A DNA stretch of 59,675 nucleotides, taken from contig CAYQQK010000011.1 of NCBI GenBank assembly GCA_964420065.1, positions 1-59,675 of the forward strand, given 5' to 3'. Position numbers and translations under genes: made by a program. A model generated the notes under the pieces. That model made no database searches and was not told the origin of the DNA. It saw nothing but the letters and a program-made list of their open reading frames with translations. Position 1 is the first letter of the stretch. Each line of letters opens with the position of its first letter. This DNA comes from CAYQQK01 sp964420065. GTDB taxonomy: Bacteria; Bacillota; Dethiobacteria; DTU022. Positions 53,533 through 59,675 of the stretch are shown here, piece after piece.

Positions 53533-54395
53533 TAGCTGGTCCCCCTTTCGCTTACGAGAATCTGTCGGCCCAGGGTGGCAAATGTATTCCGCCAGGCCGG
53601 GAGGTGGGTTGCTGCCGCCTCACCCCGCGCATAAAGGGAAGCCAGCTCCCGATCCCAGGGCATTTTCAAAAGGAGTGGGACCCCTTTTTCACGACAAAAG
53701 GATTCAATCCTCTCTTCACCGGTACCGCCCAGGGCCCGGTTCAGCACCACTCCTCCGGGGATGTTCAATTTACGGAGCAGCTCGACGGCGATGGCGAGGT
53801 CGTTTAAACCAAATGGGGTCGGTTCGGTGACCAGGAGACAGTAATCACTGCCTCGGATCGCTTCCACGACCGGGCAAGAAGCGCCCGGCGCCGCGTCGAT
53901 AATTTTCAAACCGGCGGGGTCGATCGCCTGTTTAACCGCTTTGATCAAAGGCGGTGCAAGCGCTTCGCCCGGGTTTAACCGGCCGTGGACAAAGGCGATC
54001 TCTCCGGCGGAACCGCGTTCAAGGAGACCGATCGGACGATCGATCTCTGCGATTGCCTTTTCCGGACAAAAATAGGCGCATCCCCCGCAGCCGTGGCAAA
54101 GCTGTTCAAAAACAAGCACGGTTTGTTTCCCGACTGTGATTGCATTGAAGGCGCAAACATCGGCGCAAATACCGCAATAGTTGCAGCGTTCCAGGTTTAC
54201 CCGGGGCACCGGAATCGAAACCGGTTCGGAACGCTCCAGCTCGGGCTTCAAAAACAGGTGAGCGTTGGGCTCTTCGACATCACAATCAAGAAATTGCAGT
54301 TTCATCTCCCCGGCCAGGACCAGGGCCAGGTTGGTGGCCACGGTGGTTTTACCGGTTCCGCCCTTACCGCTGGCGACAGCTACAATCATTGACAT
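53532..54395 (-). CDS. MinD-superfamily P-loop ATPase with inserted ferredoxin domain (first of pair)
   Basis: 287 residues, paralogous to the next gene. Walker A is VASGKGGTGKTTVA (about 7-20). The ferredoxin insertion has CNYCGICADVC and CHGCGGCAYFCPEK. The switch motif is IIDAAPGASCPVVEAI. The two proteins probably form a heterodimer. The gene follows the GC-rich hairpin at 54417-54447. Confidence 0.88.
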   Translation of the reverse strand: MSMIVAVASGKGGTGKTTVATNLALVLAGEMKLQFLDCDVEEPNAHLFLKPELERSEPVSIPVPRVNLERCNYCGICADVCAFNAITVGKQTVLVFEQLCHGCGGCAYFCPEKAIAEIDRPIGLLERGSAGEIAFVHGRLNPGEALAPPLIKAVKQAIDPAGLKIIDAAPGASCPVVEAIRGSDYCLLVTEPTPFGLNDLAIAVELLRKLNIPGGVVLNRALGGTGEERIESFCREKGVPLLLKMPWDRELASLYARGEAAATHLPAWRNTFATLGRQILVSERGTS

Positions 54396-54416
54396 CTTCC
54401 TCCCCCGACCGGTAAA

Positions 54417-54447
54417 CAGGGGGGCGGGGGAAATCCCCGCCCCCCTG
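54417..54447 (-). repeat. 13-bp perfect GC hairpin between the NifX and MinD-like genes
   Basis: CAGGGGGGCGGGG (54417-54429) pairs perfectly with CCCCGCCCCCCTG (54435-54447), with a 5-nt loop. On the minus strand the following sequence is TTTACC, so only a weak terminator. It lies 27 nt after the broken DUF5320 gene and 22 nt before the MinD-like ATG, and may attenuate or stabilise expression of the ATPase pair. Confidence 0.7.
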
Positions 54448-54473
54448 ATGTAAGTCGCTTCTATGTATTCCCA

Positions 54474-54727
54474 TTATTGTTTGGACCGCTCTATTTTCGA
54501 AAGGGTGGTTTTTATTTCCGCGGCTCGTTTTTGAAGGTCTCCGCACCAATCAGGCAGCATTGCCGTCCCCGCTTCCGGTTCCATAAGGAATACGGGGAGT
54601 CGGGAACCGAGCCGCACCAGCCCCGGCCGTTACTGCTGCCGTGTCGGAAACCGGTTCCGGGAAAACGTCTCCGGCCCCCCGTCCTGAAACCGGGACCGGT
54701 ATCGTATCCGTACCTGCCGCGAAACAT
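54474..54727 (-). pseudogene. DUF5320-like protein, probable frameshift
   Basis: From ATG 54727 the product starts MFRGRYGYDTGPGFRTGGRR, a Gly/Arg-rich stretch, but the frame then drifts to a tail (CLIGAETFKNEPRK) unlike the family. A shifted frame in the same place encodes DWCGDLQKRAAEIKTTLSKI to the stop at 54474, which fits the C-terminal coiled coil of DUF5320 proteins. A single frameshift in about 54540-54610 explains both halves. A sequencing error or programmed shift cannot be excluded. Confidence 0.5.
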
Positions 54728-54758
54728 CCGCCCCGCCTTCTTGACCGGGTGACGGTGT

Positions 54759-55127
54759 TCACTGTTCCCCCGAGCAGTGATGCCCGCCCGGCTGTTGCAG
54801 GTGATCGCAAAGACTTTCTCCACGTGGCAGATCACCGGAGAGGTAACCGGCAATGGCTCGATCGACCGGACCGGTTACCCCGATGATGGTTTCAATATTT
54901 TGTGCCGCAAAAAGATCTTGCGCCCGCCGGCCCATTCCCCCGGCAATGATGCAGGATACTCCGCGTTCAGCCAAAAAACGGGGCAGAAAGCCGGGCTGGT
55001 GCCCCGGGTTCGCGATGATCTCTCTACCGAGGACACGGTTGTCCTTGAATTCAACCAGGGTATAGGCGGCACACCGTCCGAAGTGCTGTGCAACCTGATC
55101 GTTCTCCGTTGCAATGGCAATTTTCAT
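54759..55127 (-). CDS. NifX/dinitrogenase iron-molybdenum cofactor family protein (second copy)
   Basis: 122 residues from ATG 55127. The pattern MKIAIATENDQVAQHFGRC, then EIIANPGHQPGFLPRFLAER and CIIAGGMGRRAQDLFA matches the NifX/NafY fold that holds Fe-S or FeMo-co precursors. No nitrogenase genes are nearby, so the cargo is probably another Fe-S or metal cluster. A C-terminal His/Cys tail (GGHHCSGE) may bind metal. Confidence 0.88.
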   Translation of the reverse strand: MKIAIATENDQVAQHFGRCAAYTLVEFKDNRVLGREIIANPGHQPGFLPRFLAERGVSCIIAGGMGRRAQDLFAAQNIETIIGVTGPVDRAIAGYLSGDLPRGESLCDHLQQPGGHHCSGEQ

Positions 55128-55146
55128 TACTCCAAATGACCTCCTT

Positions 55147-55515
55147 TTACGGCAACCCGTGATGCGAGCCCACGGTCGGATCATTGATGGTTGAAAGTTT
55201 ACCCTCATTAAATTGTTGCCAGGTCTGGCTGACGGTTCCGTTGATACCGCCGTAGACGCCAATACCCGCCGCCTTGAGTGCAGTTGCGGCATTGGGGCCG
55301 ACGTGACCAACCGCCACCGCTCCAACTCCTTCCTGTGACAACAAGCGGGCGCTTTGCGGCCCCGCGCCGCCGGCAGCGGACATGCCGCTGTTCGGCACCG
55401 ATTTTAGCATTTCTCCCGTTTCCGCATCAAGAATAACGAAATAGGGGCAACGCCCGAAACGTTGATCCACCGGTGCCTCCAGCCCTTCACCTTGTGCACA
55501 AACAGCAAGTTTCAT
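55147..55515 (-). CDS. NifX/dinitrogenase iron-molybdenum cofactor family protein (first copy)
   Basis: 122 residues. Motifs MKLAVCAQGEGLEAPVDQRF, then FGRCPYFVILDAETGEM and VGAVAVGHVGPNAATALKAA are of the same family as the following gene, 19 nt downstream. It lies 68 nt after feoB, linking iron uptake with cluster handling. Confidence 0.9.
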   Translation of the reverse strand: MKLAVCAQGEGLEAPVDQRFGRCPYFVILDAETGEMLKSVPNSGMSAAGGAGPQSARLLSQEGVGAVAVGHVGPNAATALKAAGIGVYGGINGTVSQTWQQFNEGKLSTINDPTVGSHHGLP

Positions 55516-55583
55516 CTGTTACTTCATCCTTTCAGCATTTTCATTCCTGCCAATTTCACTTCGCCCTCATCCGACCGGCCGGT

Positions 55584-57440
55584 TCAGCCTCTTTTCTCCT
55601 GCGCCGCAGGAACAAAACGGCTTCCTTTTCTGTTTTCCCGCTGCTCCGAGCTGCCGCCGCACAGCACTAACACAAGTATACCCAACCCGGCCAGACCCAG
55701 GGCCAGGGAAGCCGGTGGAAATACGGTTTCCAGCAACAGGTTGAGCACAGTCCCCGCCGTGGTGGAAAAAAGGAGCATCATTCCGGTGGCAACGGCCATG
55801 TCTTTCATTCCCAGTTCGCGAACCAAAATGATAAAGGTGGCGGCACAGGGGAAATAAGTGGCCAAAACGGTTGCACCGATCACAAATTGCCGGGCCGTTA
55901 AACCGAGGGGCACCAGCATCGCCACGGCGACGTCCTTGCGCAAAAATCCGACCATCACGGCCGAAACGGCTTCACTGGGCAATCCAAACAGTCCCTGAAA
56001 AACCGGCGCCAGGACCCCGGCAAGAAGATCGATCACCCCGACCAGGTGCAGCAGGTTGATCAACAGAATTCCCGCAAAAATAAAGGGCAGCGCTTCCGTG
56101 AAATAATGTTTAAGACGCATTTCGATTTTTTGAAATTGCGCCTTCAAGTTCGGCCAGCGGTACGGCGGGATCTCGACGATCATTGACGGGGTATATCCCG
56201 GAAGAAAACGATCCAGCAGCAGGCCGATCGTGACCCAGATCAGGAAAAGCATGCCGAAAATAACCCCGAGGTAAGCCCCGCCGTAACGGCCGACCAATCC
56301 GACCACCATTGACATCTGGGCGGCACAGGGGATCGATACGGCCAGCATGGACCCGACTATAAGTCTTTCCCGCCTGCTTTCAAGGTTGCGGGCGGCCAGC
56401 ACCGCGGGAACATTGCAACCAAAACCGAGGAACATCGGGATCACGGCAAACCCATGCAGGCCGAGGCGGTGCATCATCCGGTCCGACATTACCGCCAGGC
56501 GGGGCAGGTAACCGCAGTCCTCCAGAAACCCGAGGGCAAGGTAAAACATGAACAGGTACGGCAGGACTACCCCGAAAACGACATAAACCCCCGTACTCAA
56601 CAGCCCCATCGATTCCTCAAGGTGGATCTGTCCCCCGTACAGTGTGCCGATGAACAGGTCATGCCAGAAACCGCTTGCACCAAGAAGCCCGCTGAGAAAC
56701 TGGAGCGGGGGCAGGTAGAACGGTCTGAATACAAATGTTTCCAGAAGATCCTCCAGATATGCGCCGCAACCGATCACGATTTTAAAAGCAAGGTAAAGCC
56801 CGGCGATGGCGATCGGGATCCCGGTCAGCGGGCGGATACTGGCCAGCTCCAGTATTTCGAGCCAGGTCCGGCGCCGCCGCGTCACTCGCTGCACCCGTTC
56901 GACAACGGAGCCAATCCAGGTCCAGCGTTCGCCGGGCGATCGCAGTTTTCCGCTGCCCCGTCCGGCGTTGGGCAGGGTTTCAACCAGTTCCGTCAGGCCT
57001 TTGCCGCTGATTGCAACGGTCGGGATTACCGGCACCCCAAGCATCTTTTCCAGACGGGGAATGTCGATCGCAATCCCTTTTTGGGCTGCTTCATCGATCA
57101 GGTTTAAAACAACAACCAGGGGCACCCCGCGTTCGAGGAGCTGGCCGGTCAGGTAGAGGTTGCGTTCCAGGTTTGTGGCGTCGAGTACGTTGACCACCAC
57201 TGAGGCGGAATTGACCAGGCCGGCGGTTACCTCTTCCGCACGGCAGGAAGGTTCAAGGCTATAAGTGCCCGGGGCATCGAGGACCTCCCAGGTTTGCTTG
57301 CCCCGTTGCAAACGCCCGCGGGTGTATTCAACCGTTGTCCCGGGGTAGTTTGAAATGACCACCCGCGTTCCGGTCAATTGCGAAAAGATGACACTTTTAC
57401 CGACGTTGGGATTGCCAACCAGGACGATGGTCCGCGGCAC
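55584..57440 (-). CDS. feoB: Ferrous iron transport protein B
   Basis: 618 residues from a GTG start. The N-terminal G domain has G1 GNPNVGKSV, G2 NYPGTTVE, G3 DAPGTYSL and G4 NLIDEA. A helical spacer is followed by a membrane part with about eight helices and the two Gate motifs (GCNVPAVLAAR and YFPCAATFIILVRELG), which contain the conserved cysteines. It moves Fe2+ into the cell. It is shorter than the E. coli protein (about 770 residues), as in many Bacillota. Confidence 0.97.
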   Translation of the reverse strand: MPRTIVLVGNPNVGKSVIFSQLTGTRVVISNYPGTTVEYTRGRLQRGKQTWEVLDAPGTYSLEPSCRAEEVTAGLVNSASVVVNVLDATNLERNLYLTGQLLERGVPLVVVLNLIDEAAQKGIAIDIPRLEKMLGVPVIPTVAISGKGLTELVETLPNAGRGSGKLRSPGERWTWIGSVVERVQRVTRRRRTWLEILELASIRPLTGIPIAIAGLYLAFKIVIGCGAYLEDLLETFVFRPFYLPPLQFLSGLLGASGFWHDLFIGTLYGGQIHLEESMGLLSTGVYVVFGVVLPYLFMFYLALGFLEDCGYLPRLAVMSDRMMHRLGLHGFAVIPMFLGFGCNVPAVLAARNLESRRERLIVGSMLAVSIPCAAQMSMVVGLVGRYGGAYLGVIFGMLFLIWVTIGLLLDRFLPGYTPSMIVEIPPYRWPNLKAQFQKIEMRLKHYFTEALPFIFAGILLINLLHLVGVIDLLAGVLAPVFQGLFGLPSEAVSAVMVGFLRKDVAVAMLVPLGLTARQFVIGATVLATYFPCAATFIILVRELGMKDMAVATGMMLLFSTTAGTVLNLLLETVFPPASLALGLAGLGILVLVLCGGSSEQRENRKGSRFVPAAQEKRG

Positions 57441-57455
57441 CGTTCAATTCACCCC

Positions 57456-57692
57456 CTAGTCCTCGAGCTCGATAAAGATCCGGTTGGCCCGGCCATAACC
57501 CAAAGCGACCTGGGAGCGGTCAACCTCCAAAACGACGGGCCCGCGTTGAAACACGGTGCTGACCTTGGTTACTCTTTTCCCGGGATGAAGGCCGAGCGCC
57601 TGTAACCTTGAAATCAGCCCATGGCCGCCGTGAATTTGCATTACTCGTCCCGATTGGCCTGTTTTCATTTCGACGAGAGAAACTATTTTCAT
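57456..57692 (-). CDS. feoA: Ferrous iron transport protein A
   Basis: 78 residues with an SH3-like fold. The family pattern VSLVEMKTGQSGRVMQIHGG, then RLQALGLHPGKRVTKVST is complete. It assists FeoB, encoded 15 nt downstream. Two direct copies of TATTGCATT lie in the 70-nt gap before it. Confidence 0.93.
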   Translation of the reverse strand: MKIVSLVEMKTGQSGRVMQIHGGHGLISRLQALGLHPGKRVTKVSTVFQRGPVVLEVDRSQVALGYGRANRIFIELED

Positions 57693-57762
57693 TTAGTTCA
57701 CCGATTGGCGGCAGGAGTCAGCATGTCCGGCAAGCAATGCAATATAAATGCAATATGAAAAT

Positions 57763-58197
57763 TCATTTATCCGACTCTGATCCGCGCGTTCCCTTCAGGT
57801 TGTTGAAGCCGTTGCTGTAACCGCCTTTGATCAAAAAGGTTACAAGCCGCTCGATTGTTTCACTGCTGACGGCATGTTCCATTCCGCAGGCGTCTTTTTC
57901 TGCGGTTTCAAGATTTAATCCCAGTACTTCGGTTAAAAAACTGCGCAACACGACATGACGGTGTTTGACGACCCGCCCGTAATAGCGCCCGCGCTCGGTC
58001 AGTTCCACGGGGCCATAGCGGTCCTGGTTGATCAAGCCTTGCTCGCGCAACTGGTTCAAGGCCTGGCTGACACTGGCCTTGGTCAGGTTCAGCCGTGCCG
58101 CGATATCGGTCACCCGCACCGTTCCCAATTGGTCGGACAGGTTCAGGATCTCTTCCAGATAATCTTGCATCGCTGCAGTCAGTGGCAGCGGGCTCAT
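57763..58197 (-). CDS. DtxR/MntR family metal-dependent regulator
   Basis: 144 residues. The helix-turn-helix reads VTDIAARLNLTKASVSQALN. The dimerisation and metal domain has E/C/H ligands in KDACGMEHAVSSETIERL and HRHVVLRSFL. There is no SH3 domain, which fits the MntR-like short form. It probably senses Fe2+ and represses feoAB, encoded downstream, and itself. Confidence 0.92.
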   Translation of the reverse strand: MSPLPLTAAMQDYLEEILNLSDQLGTVRVTDIAARLNLTKASVSQALNQLREQGLINQDRYGPVELTERGRYYGRVVKHRHVVLRSFLTEVLGLNLETAEKDACGMEHAVSSETIERLVTFLIKGGYSNGFNNLKGTRGSESDK

Positions 58198-58212
58198 GCC
58201 ATCAACCCCATA

Positions 58213-58260
58213 AGTTAAGCTTACTTAACTATTTAAACATAAGAACAGTGAGCCTGTCAA
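58213..58260 (-). promoter_or_regulatory. Promoter with DtxR-like operator
   Basis: On the minus strand TTGACA (58255-58260) and TTTAAA (58232-58237) are 17 nt apart. Just downstream, over the expected start, is a perfect inverted repeat AGTTAAG-CTTA-CTTAACT (58213-58230), similar in form to DtxR-family boxes. Confidence 0.65.
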
Positions 58261-58332
58261 GGGAAAAACGTGCCGCCTGGATATCGACAGCACGTTGGCA
58301 CAGCGGCCGCACCTGTTTTTGTAAATATTTTT

Positions 58333-58665
58333 CTACTTGATAATACTGATCTTGCCGATTACAGGTAATGCTTTCATTTCACCTTTGGCGGAATTGATGA
58401 TACCCAGTATGGCCAGGACCAGCACGGCCAGGTAGCCCAGGGGGAGAATGACGAACCAGCCTAAAACGGGGATAATGGTACCGACAATTCCGACCGCCAG
58501 GCCAAAGAGAAACAGTACCAGGCCCTGATTGGCATGGTACATGGCAAACTTGGACTCTCTGGCGGCAATGAGTGGAATAAAAAAGATAATATAGGCGAGA
58601 ATAGCCATTACTTTATTCTGTTCAACATCGGCCGGATCCGGCTGCAGGGGTATTTGTGCACCCAT
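58333..58665 (-). CDS. DUF4870 domain-containing membrane protein
   Basis: About 110 residues from ATG 58665, 6 nt after GGAGGTG; an upstream ATG lacks such a site. Three membrane helices (MAILAYIIFFIPLIA, LVLFLFGLAVGIVGTIIPVL, LAVLVLAILGIINSAK) with a polar loop HANQGL match DUF4870. The function is unknown. Confidence 0.88.
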   Translation of the reverse strand: MGAQIPLQPDPADVEQNKVMAILAYIIFFIPLIAARESKFAMYHANQGLVLFLFGLAVGIVGTIIPVLGWFVILPLGYLAVLVLAILGIINSAKGEMKALPVIGKISIIK

Positions 58666-58820
58666 AGGTTTCACCTCCCTCCGTGTGGCATTCATGGAAT
58701 TAACATGTAATTCGCCCCACCGGATGGTATTCCTGCTGCAAACAGGACAAGATTGTTTGATTTTTCCGTAGGATGGAAAAGGTTTACAGCGTGATCATTT
58801 CCGCCGTTGTGCCGGGCCGG

Positions 58821-59513
58821 TCAAACGCCGGTATCGTTACCGCAAATAAAAGTACAGAGCTGCATTTGATCCAGGGGTTGGCCGTTTTTACGCACCCGCA
58901 TATTGTCGCCCGAAATTTCATCGATCACCGTTACCTGCCGCTCAACCCGTCCGAATTCAAGCTTCAGATCGATCAGTTCGAGAGCGGCCCGGCGGCATTC
59001 CTGTTCAACCAACTTTGCGACCTGCCCGGTAAGTGTAACCGCCCGGGCGATCTCGGCCGGGGTGATGATCCGAAGCCGGGTCAGCGCCTGTTCATTGATG
59101 AGGGGATCGCCCCGTTGATCGTCTTTCAAGGTGATCTCGACCAGGTAGGCCAAGTCCTGGCCCTCGCGGACATATTTTCCGTAGCGCCGCACAAAACTGC
59201 CGGTTGCCCTGAGCCGGCAAATAAACTCCAGCCCCTGGCCAAAGGTCTCCGCCTGTTTCGCAAGCATGGACCGGTTGCAAAGGTCGACCTTGAGATAATG
59301 GGTCGGGATACCGGTCTGTTCCAGTAATTCAAAAAAATGACGGGTGAGTCGCAGGGAAGCCCGGCCTTTTCCGGCAACGGTGCCGATGACCGTGTTGGCG
59401 CCGGGATCGATCACGCCTTCTGTTCCGGTAACCCGGTCTTTAAAGCGGAGCAGTATTTTCCCGGGACCGGCCGCAAACACATCTTTTGTTTTTCCATGAC
59501 AGATCAATTTCAT
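58821..59513 (-). CDS. purC: Phosphoribosylaminoimidazole-succinocarboxamide synthase (SAICAR synthetase)
   Basis: About 230 residues from ATG 59513, after AGGTGGAG; a 17-codon longer frame exists. It joins aspartate to CAIR in purine synthesis. Motifs HGKTKDVF at the N-terminus, EFICRLRATGSFVRRYG, LVEITLKDDQRGDP and LELIDLKLEFGR, then VIDEISGDNMRV fit PurC. The segment RVTGTEGVIDPGAN is characteristic of a clostridial subtype. No other purine genes are in the window, so it may begin or end a cluster beyond the edge. Confidence 0.93.
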   Translation of the reverse strand: MKLICHGKTKDVFAAGPGKILLRFKDRVTGTEGVIDPGANTVIGTVAGKGRASLRLTRHFFELLEQTGIPTHYLKVDLCNRSMLAKQAETFGQGLEFICRLRATGSFVRRYGKYVREGQDLAYLVEITLKDDQRGDPLINEQALTRLRIITPAEIARAVTLTGQVAKLVEQECRRAALELIDLKLEFGRVERQVTVIDEISGDNMRVRKNGQPLDQMQLCTFICGNDTGV

Positions 59514-59675
59514 CGCTTGCTCCACCTGCCAGTTGATGAGAGTCTGGGTGCCTGTTTCATCCATAATCTACATGATGGCCGGCGGCAAAGTCAACCGCCT
59601 GCCCAAAAACAAGGGAAACCTCCGAGACCACTGAAAAAGCGGTTATGAATTAGGCTACTTTCAGGTTCCAGCCAT

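Noticed and set aside
59565..59675. Mobile-element end at the right edge
   Set aside because: The sequence hints at repeated DNA but no inverted repeat or transposase frame can be shown in the 110 bases present.
1..59675. CRISPR arrays, tRNA or rRNA genes
   Set aside because: No regularly spaced repeats and no cloverleaf or rRNA-like sequence were seen.

Overview
The window looks like chromosome of an anaerobic, Gram-positive-type bacterium of the Bacillota (clostridial or Peptococcaceae-like grade). The basis is near-perfect sigma-A type promoters, strong AGGAGG-type ribosome sites, frequent GTG and TTG starts, a nickel CO dehydrogenase, B12-dependent glutamate mutase, an F-type ATP synthase operon that includes atpI, FeoAB iron uptake, and a UGA (selenocysteine) codon with a SECIS-like element. 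No rRNA, tRNA or CRISPR array was seen. Genus cannot be fixed from the sequence.

Layout: (1) 1-2264, a DUF5320 protein and a DUF134 regulator behind a consensus promoter flanked by repeats of an 8-bp motif, then a YhfC-type membrane protease. (2) 2285-7727 (minus), a secreted serpin lipoprotein and a CO dehydrogenase cluster (cooF, cooS, FAD/NAD oxidoreductase). (3) 8001-10450, a small monooxygenase-fold protein, a NagZ-like glycosidase and a zinc-ribbon protein. (4) 10503-17243 (minus), the nine-gene atp operon from one promoter at 17341-17369; its c subunit has an unusual helix-packing motif. (5) 17495-20627 (minus), a NEW3-domain secreted protein with an ABC-2 exporter. (6) 20882-25458, a broken HEPN-MNT toxin-antitoxin pair, an ABC exporter, a PadR/DUF2812 pair, and ArsR plus a small selenoprotein followed by a broken ccdA. 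(7) 25949-34947, a defence and repair stretch: McrBC, a possible PD-(D/E)xK nuclease, relics of a transposase and a GmrSD enzyme, and a YhaN/YhaO (SbcCD-like) pair. (8) 35849-42445 (minus), a seven-gene ubiquitin-like operon. (9) 44148-49580, the methylaspartate (glutamate mutase) pathway. (10) 49725-59513 (mostly minus), a chemoreceptor, a diguanylate cyclase, paired MinD/ferredoxin ATPases, NifX-like proteins, FeoAB with a DtxR regulator, and purC at the edge.

The most striking locus is region 8. Within 6.6 kb on one strand it encodes a ubiquitin-like protein, an E1-like adenylyltransferase, an E2-like UBC domain fused to membrane helices and an FHA domain, a trypsin-like protease with a membrane anchor, a RING-finger/DUF2628 membrane protein, a JAMM peptidase fused through a membrane helix to LysM, and a zinc-ribbon membrane protein. 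Conjugating, ligase-like and deconjugating activities all appear to be held at the membrane, and FHA and LysM suggest phosphothreonine and peptidoglycan inputs. Parts of such systems are known from comparative genomics and from Bil-type antiviral operons; this domain combination is not one I can match to a characterised system.

The second notable item is the selenoprotein at 24785-25063. It has an in-frame TGA at codon 33 in a CxxU context, and a GGTCT element 16 nt downstream, as in bacterial SECIS hairpins. Several decayed genes (HEPN, MNT, ccdA, a transposase, GmrSD, a second DUF5320) show that the accessory stretches are turning over.
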